Shown piece after piece: positions 39,656-51,469 of a DNA stretch of 64,000 bases (position 1 is its first letter; each line of letters begins with the position of its first letter). Where the stretch lies: the NCBI GenBank assembly GCA_946800325.1, contig OX326959.1:29835115-29899114 (forward strand), read 5' to 3'. Both the position numbers and the translations under genes were made by a program. The stretch is from Luzula sylvatica (lineage: Eukaryota; Streptophyta; Magnoliopsida; Poales; Juncaceae). The notes under the pieces were generated by a model. It was not told the DNA's origin. It did no database searches and saw only the letters and a list, made by a program, of their open reading frames with translations.

Positions 39656-42600
39656 AAAATTAAGTTTTTTGCTCATTTTAGAGAACTATTTTGGTCTATT
39701 TTAGAAAAAATCATAATTGATATTTTTGAAGGTGTTAGACTTCAGTTTTTGATTTTCTGCAAAAAATAGGAAAAATAGAAATTTGTATGTGTTAGTCTTC
39801 AATCACGAAGTTTTCCGAGAAAAACTTGAAAAATGAAGTATTTTGCTCATTTTAGAGAACTATTTTGGTATTTTTTAGAAAAAATGATAATTGATATTTT
39901 TGAAGGTGTTAGACTTCAGTTTTTGATTTTCTGCAAAAAATATGAAAAATAGAATTTTGTATGTGTTAGTCTTCAATCCCGGAGTTTTTTGAGAAAAACA
40001 TGAAAAATGAAGTATTTTGCTCATTTTAGAGAACTATTTTGGTCTTTTTTAGAAAAAATGATAATTGATATTTTTGAAGGTGTTAGACTTCAGTTTTTGA
40101 TTTTCTGCAAAAAAATAGGAAAAATAGAAATTTGTATGTGTTAGTCTTCAATCCCGTAGGTTTTCGAGAAAAACATGAAAAATGAAGTATTTTGCTCATT
40201 TTAGAGAACTATTTTGGTCTTTTTTAGAAAAAATGATAATTGATATTTTTGAAGGTGTTAGACTTCTGTTTTTTATTTTCTGCAAAAAATTGGAAAAATT
40301 GAAATTTGTATGTGTTAGTCTTCAATCACGGAATTTTTTGAAAAAATCATTAAAAATGTAGTATTTTGCTCATTTTAGAGAACTATTTTGGTATTTTTTA
40401 GAAAAAATCATAATTGATATTTTTGAAGGTGTTAGACTTCAGTTTTTTATTTTTTGCAAAAAATAGGAAAAATAGAAATTTGTATATGTTAGTCTCCAAT
40501 CACGAATTTTTTTTGAGAAAAACATGAAAAATAAAGTATTTTTCTCATTTTAGAGAACTATTTTGGTCTTTTCTAGAAAAAATCATAATTGATATTTTTG
40601 AAGGTGTTAGACTTCCGTTTTTGATTTTTTCCAAAAAATTGGAAAAACTGAAATTTGTATGTGTTAGTCTTCAATCACGGAATTTTTTGAGAAAATCATG
40701 AAAAATGAAGTATTTTTCTCATTTTAGAGAACTATTTTGGTCTTTTTTAGAAAAAATGATAATTGATATTTTTGAAGGTGTTAGACTTCTGTTTTTGATT
40801 TTCTGCAAAAAATTGGAAAAATTGAAATTTGTATGTGTTAGTCTTCAATCACGGAATTTTTTGAAAAAATCATTAAAAATGTAATATTTTGCTCATTTTA
40901 GAGAACTATTTTGTTCTTTTTTAGAAAAAATCATAATTGATATTTTTGAAGGTGTTAGACTTCAGTTTTTTATTTTTTGCAAAAAATAGGAAAAATAGAA
41001 ATTTGTATGTGTTGGTCTTCAATCACGAAGTTTTTTGAGAAAAACATGAAAAATGAAGTATTTTGCTCATTTTAGAGAATTATTTTGGACTCTTTTATAA
41101 AAAATGATAATTGATATTTTTGAAGGTGTTGGACTTCAGTTTTTGATTTTTTGCAAAAAATAGGAAAAATAGAAATTTGTATGTGTTAGTCTTCAATCCC
41201 GGAGTTTTTTGAGAAAAACATGAACAATGAAGTTTTTTGCTCATTTTAGAGAACTATTTTGGTCTTTTTTAGAAAAAATCATAATTGATATTTTTGAAGG
41301 TGTTAGACTTCATTTTTTTATTTTATGCAAAAAATAGGAAAAATAACAATTTGTATGTGTTGGTCTTCAGTCACGAAGTTTTTTGAGAAAAACATGAAAA
41401 ATGAAATATTTTGCTCATTTTAGAGAACTATTTTGGTATTTTTTAGAAAAAATGATAATTCATATTTTTGAAGGTGTTAGACTTCAGTTTTTGATTTTCT
41501 GCAAAAAATAGGAAAAATAGAAATTTGTATGTGTTAGTCATCAATCCCGGAGTTTTTTGAGAAAAACATGAATAATGAAGTATTTTGCTCATTTTAGAGA
41601 ACTATTTTGGTCTTTTTTAGAAAAATTCATAATTTATATTTTTGAAGGTGTTAGACTTCAGTTTTTTTTTTGTTGCAAAAAATAGGAAAAATAGAAATTT
41701 GTATGTGTTGGTCTTCAATCACGAAGTTTTTTGAGAAAAACATGAAAAATGAAGTATTTTTCTCATTTTAGAGAACTATTTTGGTATTTTTAAGAAAAAA
41801 TGATAATTGATATTTTTGAAGGTGTTAGACTTCAGTTTTTGATTTTCTGCAAAAAATATGAAAAATAGAATTTTGTATGTGTTAGTCTTCAATCCCGGAG
41901 TTTTTTGAGAAAAACATGAAAAATGAAGTATTTTGCTCATTTTAGAGAACTATTTTGGTCTTTTTTAGAAAAAATGATAATTGATATTTTTGAAGGTGTT
42001 AGACTTCAGTTTTTGATTTTCTGCAAAAAAATAGGAAAAATAGAAATTTGTATGTGTTAGTCTTCAATCCCGTAGGTTTTCTAGAAAAACATGAAAAATG
42101 TAGTATTTTGCTCATTTTAGAGAACTATTTTGGTCTTTTTTAGAAAAAATGATAATTGATATTTTTGAAGGTGTTAGACTTCTGTTTTTTATTTTCTGCA
42201 AAAAATTGGAAAAATTGAAATTTGTATGTGTTAGTCTTCAATCACGGAATTTTTTGAAAAAATCATTAAAAATGTAGTATTTTGCTCATTTTAGAGAACT
42301 ATTTTGGTCTTTTTTAGAAAAAATCATAATTGATATTTTTGAAGGTGTTAGACTTCAGTTTTTTATTTTTTGCAAAAAATAGGAAAAATAGAAATTTGTA
42401 TATGTTAGTCTCCAATCACGAATTTTTTTGAGAAAAACATGAAAAATAAAGTATTTTTCTCATTTTAGAGAACTATTTTGGTCTTTTTTAGAAAAAATCA
42501 TAATTGATATTTTTGAAGGTGTTAGACTTCCGTTTTTGATTTTTTCCAAAAAATTGGAAAAATTGAAATTTGTATGTGTTAGTCTTCAATCACGGAATTT

Positions 42601-45399
42601 TTTGAGAAAATCATGAAAAATGAAGTATTTTGCTCATTTTAGAGAACTATTTTGGTCTTTTTTAGAAAAAATGATAATTGATATTTTTGAAGGTGTTAGA
42701 CTTCTGTTTTTGATTTTCTGCAGAAAATTGGAAAAATTGAAATTTGTATGTGTTACTCTTCAATCGCGGAATTTTTTGAAAAAATCATTAGAAATGTAGT
42801 TTTTTGCTCATTTTAGAGAACTATTTTGGTCTTTTTTAGAAAAAATCATAATTGATATTTTTGAAGGTGTTAGACTTCAGTTTTTTATTTTTTGCAAAAA
42901 ATAGGAAAAATAGAAATTTGTATGTGTTGGTCTTCAATCACGAAGTTTTTTGAGAAAAACATGAAAAATGAAGTATTTTGCTCATTTTAGAGAATTATTT
43001 CGGACTCTTTTATAAAAAATGATAATTGATATTTTTGAAGGTGTTGGACTTCAGTTTTTGATTTTTTGCAAAAAATAGGAAAAATAGAAATTTTTATGAG
43101 TTAGTCTTCAATCCCGGAGTTTTTTGAGAAAAACATGAACAATGAAGTTTTTTGCTCATTTTAGAGAACTATTTTGGTCTTTTTTAGAAAAAATCATAAT
43201 TGATATTTTTGAAGGTGTTAGACTTCATTTTTTTATTTTATGCAAAAAATAGGAAAAATAACAATTTGTATGTGTTGGTCTTCAGTCACGAAGTTTTTTG
43301 AGAAAAACATGAAAAATGAAGTATTTTGCTCATTTTAGAGAACTATTTTGCTATTTTTTAGAAAAAATGATAATTCATATTTTTGAAGGTGTTAGACTTC
43401 AGTTTTTGATTTTCTGCAAAAAATAGGAAAAATAGAAATTTATATGTGTTAGTCATCAATCCCGGAGTTTTTTGAGAAAAACATGAATAACGAAGTATTT
43501 TGCTCATTTTAGAGAACTATTTTGGTCTTTTTTAGAAAAATTCATAATTTATATTTTTGAAGGTGTTAGACTTCAGTTTTTTTTTTGTTGCAAAAAATAG
43601 GAAAAATAGAAATTTGTATGTGTTGGTCTTCAATCACGAAGTTTTTTGAGAAAAACATGAAAAATGAAGTATTTTTCTCATTTTAGAGAACTATTTTGGT
43701 ATTTTTTAGAAAAAATGATAATTCATATTTTTGAAGGTGTTAGACTTCTGTTTTTGATTTTCTGCAAAAAATAGGAAAAATAGAAATTAGTATGTGTTAG
43801 TCTTCAATCCCAGAGTTTTTTGAGAAAAACATGAAAAATGAAGTATTTTGCTCATTTTAGAGAACTATTTTGGTCTTTTTTTGAGAAAATGATAATTGAT
43901 ATTTTTGAAGGTGTTAGACTTCGGTTTTTGATTTTCTGCAAAAAATTGGAAAAATAGAAATTTGTATGTGTTAGTCTTCAATCACGGAATTTTTCAGAGA
44001 AAAACATGAACAATGAAGTTTTTTGCTCATTTTAGAGAACTATTTTGGTATTTTTTAGAAAAAATGATAATTGATATTTTTGAAGGTGTTAGACTTCAGT
44101 TTTTGATTTTCTGCAAAAAATAGGAAAAATAGAAATTTGTATGTGTTGGTCTTCAATCCCGGAGTTTTTTGAGAAAAACATGAAAAATGAAGTATTTTTC
44201 TCATTTTAGAGAACTATTTTGGTCTTTTTTAGAAAAAATGATAATTGATATTTTTGAAGGTGTTAGACTTCAGTTTTTTATTTTTTCCAAAAAATTGGAA
44301 AAATTAAAATGTGTATGTGTTAGTCTTCAATCACGGAATTTTTTGAGAAATTCATGAAAAATGATGTATTTTGCTCATTTTAGAGAACTATTTTGGTCTT
44401 TTTTAGAAAAAATGATAATTGATATTTTTGAAGGTCTTAGACTTCAGTTTTTGATTTTCTGCAAAAAATTGGAAAAATTAAATTTGTATGTGTTAGTCTT
44501 CAATCACGGAATTTCTTGAGAAAATCATTAAAAATGAAGTATTTTGCTCATTTTAGAGAACTATTTTTGTCATTTTTAGAAAAAATCATAATTGATATTT
44601 TTGAAGGTGTTAGACTTCAGTTTTTTATTTTTTGCAAAAAATAGGAAAAATAGAAATTTGTATGTGTTGGTCTTCAATCACGAAGTCATTTGAGATAAAC
44701 ATGAAAAATGAAGTATTTTGCTCATTTTAGAGAATTATTTTGGACTCTTTTAGAAAAAATGATAATTGATATTTTTGAAGGTGTTAGACTTCAGTTTTTT
44801 ATTTTTTGCAAAAAATTGGAAAAATAGAAATTTGTATGTGTTAGTCTTGAATCACGGAATTTTTTGAGAAAAACTTGAAAAATTATGTATTTTCCTCATT
44901 TTAGAGAACTATTTTGGTCTTTTTTAGAAAAAATGATAATTGATATTTTTGAAGGTGTTAGACTTCAGTTTTTGATTTTCTGCAGAAAATAGGAAAAATA
45001 GAAATTTGTATGTGTTAGTCTTCAATCCCGGAGTTATTCGAGAAAAACATGAAAAATTTAATATTTTGCTCATTTTAGAGAACTATTTTGGTCTTTTTTA
45101 GAAAAAATGATAATTGATATTTTTTAAGGTGTTAGACTTCTGATTTTCATTTGTTGCAAAAAATTGGAAAAATAGAAATTTGTAAGTGTTAGTCTTCAAT
45201 CACGGAATTTTTTGAGAAAAACATGAATGATGAAGTATTTTGCTTATTTTAGAGAACTATTTTAGTCTTTTTAAAAAAAAATGATAATTGATATTTTGAA
45301 GGTGTCAGACTTCAGTTTTTTATTTTAAGCAAAAAATAGGAAAAATAGAAATTTGTATGTGTTAGTCTTCAATCCCGGAGTTTTTTGAGAAAAACATGA
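39656..45399 (+). repeat. 33-monomer HOR, copy 2 (5,744 bp)
   Basis: Second full copy. Landmarks are offset by 5,743-5,744 bp, such as cacgaagtcattt 38936/44679 and cccggagttattcgag 39284/45027. Private changes seen: tatgagttag near 43096, tttttgagaaaatg near 43880, agaaattcatg near 44346 and aaggtcttagac near 44431. Confidence 0.9.
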
Positions 45400-48090
45400 A
45401 AAATTAAGTTTTTTGCTCATTTTAGAGAACTATTTTGGTCTATTTTAGAAAAAATCATAATTGATATTTTTGAAGGTGTTAGACTTCAGTTTTTGATTTT
45501 CTGCAAAAAATAGGAAAAATAGAAATTTGTATGTGTTAGTCTTCAATCACGAAGTTTTCCGAGAAAAACTTGAAAAATGAAGTATTTTGCTCATTTTAGA
45601 GAACTATTTTGGTATTTTTTAGAAAAAATGATAATTGATATTTTTGAAGGTGTTAGACTTCAGTTTTTGATTTTCTGCAAAAAATATGAAAAATAGAATT
45701 TTGTATGTGTTAGTCTTCAATCCCGGAGTTTTTTGAGAAAAACATGAAAAATGAAGTATTTTGCTCATTTTAGAGAACTATTTTGGTCTTTTTTAGAAAA
45801 AATGATAATTGATATTTTTGAAGGTGTTAGACTTCAGTTTTTGATTTTCTGCAAAAAAATAGGAAAAATAGAAATTTGTATGTGTTAGTCTTCAATCCCG
45901 TAGGTTTTCGAGAAAAACATGAAAAATGAAGTATTTTGCTCATTTTAGAGAACTATTTTGGTCTTTTTTAGAAAAAATGATAATTGATATTTTTGAAGGT
46001 GTTAGACTTCTGTTTTTTATTTTCTGCAAAAAATTGGAAAAATTGAAATTTGTATGTGTTAGTCTTCAATCACGGAATTTTTTGAAAAAATCATTAAAAA
46101 TGTAGTATTTTGCTCATTTTAGAGAACTATTTTGGTATTTTTTAGAAAAAATCATAATTGATATTTTTGAAGGTGTTAGACTTCAGTTTTTTATTTTTTG
46201 CAAAAAATAGGAAAAATAGAAATTTGTATATGTTAGTCTCCAATCACGAATTTTTTTTGAGAAAAACATGAAAAATAAAGTATTTTTCTCATTTTAGAGA
46301 ACTATTTTGGTCTTTTCTAGAAAAAATCATAATTGATATTTTTGAAGGTGTTAGACTTCCGTTTTTGATTTTTTCCAAAAAATTGGAAAAATTGAAATTT
46401 GTATGTGTTAGTCTTCAATCACGGAATTTTTTGAGAAAATCATGAAAAATGAAGTATTTTTCTCATTTTAGAGAACTATTTTGGTCTTTTTTAGAAAAAA
46501 TGATAATTGATATTTTTGAAGGTGTTAGACTTCTGTTTTTGATTTTCTGCAAAAAATTGGAAAAATTGAAATTTGTATGTGTTAGTCTTCAATCACGGAA
46601 TTTTTTGAAAAAATCATTAAAAATGTAGTATTTTGCTCATTTTAGAGAACTATTTTGGTCTTTTTTAGAAAAAATCATAATTGATATTTTTGAAGGTGTT
46701 AGACTTCAGTTTTTTATTTTTTGCAAAAAATAGGAAAAATAGAAATTTGTATGTGTTGGTCTTCAATCACGAAGTTTTTTGAGAAAAACATGAAAAATGA
46801 AGTATTTTGCTCATTTTAGAGAATTATTTTGGACTCTTTTATAAAAAATGATAATTGATATTTTTGAAGGTGTTGGACTTCAGTTTTTGATTTTTTGCAA
46901 AAAATAGGAAAAATAGAAATTTGTATGTGTTAGTCTTCAATCCCGGAGTTTTTTGAGAAAAACATGAACAATGAAGTTTTTTGCTCATTTTAGAGAACTA
47001 TTTTGGTCTTTTTTAGAAAAAATCATAATTGATATTTTTGAAGGTGTTAGACTTCATTTTTTTATTTTATGCAAAAAATAGGAAAAATAACAATTTGTAT
47101 GTGTTGGTCTTCAGTCACGAAGTTTTTTGAGAAAAATATGAAAAATGAAATATTTTGCTCATTTTAGAGAACTATTTTGGTATTTTTTAGAAAAAATGAT
47201 AATTCATATTTTTGAAGGTGTTAGACTTCAGTTTTTGATTTTCTGCAAAAAATAGGAAAAATAGAAATTTGTATGTGTTAGTCATCAATCCCGGAGTTTT
47301 TTGAGAAAAACATGAATAATGAAGTATTTGGCTCATTTTAGAGAACTATTTTGTTCTTTTTTAGAAAAATTCATAATTTATATTTTTGAAGGTGTTAGAC
47401 TTCAGTTTTTTTTTTGTTGCAAAAAATAGGAAAAATAGAAATTTGTATGTGTTGGTCTTCAATCACGAAGTTTTTTGAGCAAAACATGAAAAATGAAGTA
47501 TTTTTCTCATTTTAGAGAATTATTTTGGTATTTTTTAGAAAAAATGATAATTGATATTTTTGAAGGTGTTAGACTTCAGTTTTTGATTTTCTGCAAAAAA
47601 TATGAAAAATAGAATTTTGTATGTGTTAGTCTTCAATCCCGGAGTTTTTTGAGAAAAACATGAAAAATGAAGTATTTTGCTCATTTTAGAGAACTATTTT
47701 GGTCTTTTTTAGAAAAAATGATAATTGATATTTTTGAAGGTGTTAGACTTCAGTTTTTGATTTTCTGCAAAAAAATAGGAAAAACAGAAATTTGAATGTG
47801 TTAGTCTTCAATCCCGTAGGTTTTCGAGAAAAACATGAAAAATGAAGTATTTTGCTCATTTTAGAGAACTATTTTGGTCTTTTTTAGAAAAAATGATAAT
47901 TGATATTTTTGAAGGTGTTAGACTTCTGTTTTTTATTTTCTGCAAAAAATTGGAAAAATTGAAATTTGTATGTGTTAGTCTTCAATCTCGGAATTTTTTG
48001 AAAAAATCATTAAAAATGTAGTATTTTGCTCATTTTAGAGAACTATTTTGGTCTTTTTTAGAAAAAATCATAATTGATATTTTTGAAGGT
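45400..48090 (+). repeat. 33-monomer HOR, partial copy 3 (about 2.7 kb)
   Basis: The first 15 to 16 monomers of the same HOR, broken at about 48095 where a chimeric monomer leads back into earlier monomer types. Its second half (from 46942) is also the first copy of the 8-monomer HOR that follows. Private variants include ggaaaaacagaaatttgaatg near 47780 and tttgagcaaaacatg near 47476, both inherited by the downstream copies. Confidence 0.85.
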
Positions 48091-48334
48091 GTTAGACTTC
48101 AGTTTTTTTTTTGTTGCAAAAAATAGGAAAAATAGAAATTTGTATGTGTTGGTCTTCAATCACGAAGTTTTTTGAGAAAAACATGAAAAATGAAGTATTT
48201 TTCTCATTTTAGAGAACTATTTTGGTATTTTTTAGAAAAAATGATAATTGATATTTTTGAAGGTGTTAGACTTCAGTTTTTGATTTTCTGCAAAAAATAT
48301 GAAAAATAGAATTTTGTATGTGTTAGTCTTCAAT
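46942..48334 (+). repeat. 8-monomer HOR, copy 1 (1,393 bp)
   Basis: Runs from cccggag followed by catgaacaatgaag to the same point 1,393 bp on. It carries gagaaaaatatg (47130), tttggctcatt, gagcaaaacatg (47478) and tttgaatgtg (about 47792), all shared with copy 2. It has a private caatctcgg near 47984. Confidence 0.88.
48060..48145 (+). repeat. Chimeric monomer junction shared by three sites
   Basis: The left part (aaaatcattaaaaatgtag, then aatcataattgat) belongs to one monomer type, but after gttagacttcag the long T-run ending in gttgc comes from another. In the intact 33-monomer copies the left part is followed by ttttttattttttgc (near 36620 and 42360). The same hybrid occurs near 49495 and 56637. 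It is the footprint of an exchange within the conserved gaaggtgttagacttcag stretch. Confidence 0.75.
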
Positions 48335-49727
48335 CCCGGAGTTTTTTGAGAAAAACATGAACAATGAAGTTTTTTGCTCATTTTAGAGAACTATTTTGGT
48401 CTTTTTTAGAAAAAATCATAATTGATATTTTTGAAGGTGTTAGACTTCATTTTTTTATTTTATGCAAAAAATAGGAAAAATAACAATTTGTATGTGTTGG
48501 TCTTCAGTCACGAAGTTTTTTGAGAAAAATATGAAAAATGAAATATTTTGCTCATTTTAGAGAACTATTTTGGTATTTTTTAGAAAAAATGATAATTCAT
48601 ATTTTTGAAGGTGTTAGACTTCAGTTTTTGATTTTCTGCAAAAAATAGGAAAAATAGAAATTTGTATGTGTTAGTCATCAATCCCGGAGTTTTTTGAGAA
48701 AAACATGAATAATGAAGTATTTGGCTCATTTTAGAGAACTATTTTGTTCTTTTTTAAAAAAATTCATAATTTATATTTTTGAAGGTGTTAGACTTCAGTT
48801 TTTTTTTTGTTGCAAAAAATAGGAAAAATAGAAATTTGTATGTGTTGGTCTTCAATCACGAAGTTTTTTGAGCAAAACATGAAAAATGAAGTATTTTTCT
48901 CATTTTAGAGAATTATTTTGGTATTTTTTAGAAAAAATGATAATTGATATTTTTGAAGGTGTTAGACTTCAGTTTTTGATTTTCTGCAAAAAATATGAAA
49001 AATAGAATTTTGTATGTGTTAGTCTTCAATCCCGGAGTTTTTTGAGAAAAACATGAAAAATAAAGTATTTTGCTCATTTTAGAGAACTATTTTGGTCTTT
49101 TTTAGAAAAAATGATAATTGATATTTTTGAAGGTGTTAGACTTCAGTTTTTGATTTTCTGCAAAAAAATAGGAAAAACAGAAATTTGAATGTGTTAGTCT
49201 TCAATCCCGTACGTTTTCGAGAAAAACATGAAAAATGAAGTATTTTGCTCATTTTAGAGAACTATTTTGGTCTTTTTTAGAAAAAATGATAATTGATATT
49301 TTTGAAGGTGTTAGACTTCTGTTTTTTATTTTCTGCAAAAAATTGGAAAAATTGAAATTTGTATGTGTTAGTCTTCAATCACGGAATTTTTTGAAAAAAT
49401 CATTAAAAATGTAGTATTTTGCTCATTTTAGAGAACTATTTTGGTCTTTTTTAGAAAAAATCATAATTGATATTTTTGAAGGTGTTAGACTTCAGTTTTT
49501 TTTTTGTTGCAAAAAATAGGAAAAATAGAAATTTGTATGTGTTGGTCTTCAATCACGAAGTTTTTTGAGAAAAACATGAAAAATGAAGTATTTTTCTCAT
49601 TTTAGAGAACTATTTTGGTATTTTTTAGAAAAAATGATAATTGATATTTTTGAAGGTGTTAGACTTCAGTTTTTGATTTTCTGCAAAAAATATGAAAAAT
49701 AGAATTTTGTATGTGTTAGTCTTCAAT
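48335..49727 (+). repeat. 8-monomer HOR, copy 2 (1,393 bp)
   Basis: In-register tandem copy of the preceding unit with all its derived markers. Private differences: ttttttaaaaaaattcat near 48763 and cccgtacg near 49207. Copy 2 is followed by monomers with aaaaataaactatttt and then by more ordinary D-type sequence to 50424. Confidence 0.88.
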
Positions 49728-50409
49728 CCCGGAGTTTTTTGAGAAAAACATGAAAAATAAACTATTTTGCTCATTTTAGAGAACTATTTTGGTCTTTTTT
49801 AGAAAAAATGATAATTGATATTTTTGAAGGTGTTAGACTTCAGTTTTTGATTTTCTGCAAAAAATATGAAAAATAGAATTTTGTATCTGTTAGTCTTCAA
49901 TCCCGTAGGTTTTCGAGAAAAACATGAAAAATGAAGTATTTTGCTCATTTTAGAGAACTATTTTGGTCTTTTTTAGAAAAAATGATAATTGATATTTTTG
50001 AAGGTGTTAGACTTCTGTTTTTTTATTTTCTGCAAAAAATTGGAAAAATTGAAATTTGTATGTGTTAGTCTTCAATCACGGAATTTTTTGAAAAAATCAT
50101 TAAAAATGTAGTATTTTGCTCATTTTAGAGAACTATTTTGGTCTTTTTTAGAAAAAATCATAATTGATATTTTTGAAGGTGTTAGACTTCAGTTTTTTAT
50201 TTTTTGCAAAAAATAGGAAAAATAGAAATTTGTATATGTTAGTCTCCAATCACGAATTTTTTTGAGAAAAACATGAAAAATAAAGTATTTTTCTCATTTT
50301 AGAGAACTATTTTGGTCTTTTCTAGAAAAAATCATAATTGATATTTTTGAAGGTGTTAGACTTCCGTTTTTGATTTTTTCCAAAAAATTGGAAAAATTGA
50401 AATTTGTAT

Positions 50410-50583
50410 GTGTTAGTCTTCAATCACGGAATTTTTTGAGAAAATCATGAAAAATGAAGTATTTTGCTCATTTTAGAGAACTATTTTGGTCTTTTTTAGA
50501 AAAAATGATAATTGATATTTTTGAAGGTGTTAGACTTCTGTTTTTGATTTTCTGCAAAAAATTGGAAAAATTGAAATTTGTAT
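50410..50583 (+). repeat. Three sub-repeats of about 58 bp inside one monomer
   Basis: Read from gtgttag, the monomer divides into thirds: B at 50410-50469 (60 bp), C at 50470-50526 (57 bp) and A at 50527-50583 (57 bp). A and B start with the same 13-mer apart from one base (gtgttagacttca, gtgttagtcttca). Each third has a T-tract, two to three bases and an A-tract at the matching place. An ungapped hand comparison of consensus C and A gives 31 of 57 identical, which is modest because the DNA is so AT-rich. The likely origin is a trimer of a unit of about 58 bp that diverged before the 174-bp form was amplified. The 58-bp deletion in the monomer at 61393 supports this. Confidence 0.7.
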
Positions 50584-50598
50584 GTGTTAGTCTTCAAT
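50425..50598 (+). repeat. Representative 174-bp monomer
   Basis: This is one clean monomer, taken from the variable CpG segment (cacgga at 50425) to the same point in the next copy (cacgca at 50599), exactly 174 bp. The phase is arbitrary, since a tandem array has no natural start. Monomers elsewhere are mostly 172 to 176 bp, and the differences come mainly from A- and T-tract length. The most changeable positions are the CpG segment, the bases around aatgataattgat (also aatcat and attcat), and the second T/A tract (ctgc, atgc, ttgc, ttcc, or a long T run ending in gttgc). Confidence 0.93.
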
Positions 50599-50695
50599 CA
50601 CGCAATTTTTTGAAAAAATCATTAAAAATGTAGTATTTTGCTCATTTTAGAGAACTATTTTGGTCTTTTTTAGAAAAAATCATAATTGATATTTT

Positions 50696-50713
50696 TGAAG
50701 GTGTTAGACTTCA
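50696..50713. other. Short dyad in each monomer (TGAAG - 8 nt - CTTCA)
   Basis: TGAAG at 50696-50700 is the reverse complement of CTTCA at 50709-50713, with the 8-base loop gtgttaga between. The same dyad recurs in most monomers of the window that carry cttcag; those with cttctg or cttccg keep only the 4-bp GAAG/CTTC stem. It could form a small hairpin or be a binding site, but a 5-bp stem is weak and may be incidental. It is one of the most conserved parts of the monomer. Confidence 0.45.
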
Positions 50714-51469
50714 GTTTTTTATTTTTTGCAAAAAATAGGAAAAATAGAAATTTGTATGTGTTAGTCTTCAATCCCGGAGTTTTTTGAGAAAAACATGAAA
50801 AATTAAGTTTTTTGCTCATTTTAGAGAACTATTTTGGTCTATTTTAGAAAAAATCATAATTGATATTTTTGAAGGTGTTAGACTTCAGTTTTTGATTTTC
50901 TGCAAAAAATAGGAAAAATAGAAATTTGTATGTGTTAGTCTTCAATCACGAAGTTTTCCGAGAAAAACTTGAAAAATGAAGTATTTTGCTCATTTTAGAG
51001 AACTATTTTGGTATTTTTTAGAAAAAATGATAATTGATATTTTTGAAGGTGTTAGACTTCAGTTTTTGATTTTCTGCAAAAAATATGAAAAATAGAATTT
51101 TGTATGTGTTAGTCTTCAATCCCGGAGTTTTTTGAGAAAAACATGAAAAATGAAGTATTTTGCTCATTTTAGAGAACTATTTTGGTCTTTTTTAGAAAAA
51201 ATGATAATTGATATTTTTGAAGGTGTTAGACTTCAGTTTTTGATTTTCTGCAAAAAAATAGGAAAAATAGAAATTTGTATGTGTTAGTCTTCAATCCCGT
51301 AGGTTTTCGAGAAAAACATGAAAAATGAAGTATTTTGCTCATTTTAGAGAACTATTTTGGTCTTTTTTAGAAAAAATGATAATTGATATTTTTGAAGGTG
51401 TTAGACTTCTGTTTTTTATTTTCTGCAAAAAATTGGAAAAATTGAAATTTGTATGTGTTAGTCTTCAAT

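Larger units (their letters stand above)
50425..51469 (+). repeat. 6-monomer HOR F, copy 1 (1,045 bp)
   Basis: Six monomers starting with, in order, cacggaattttttgag, cacgcaa, cccggag (then aaaaattaag and ggtctatttt), cacgaagttttccgag, cccggag and cccgtaggttttcgag. The unit runs cacgga to cacgga and is followed at once by three more copies of exactly the same length. Confidence 0.93.
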
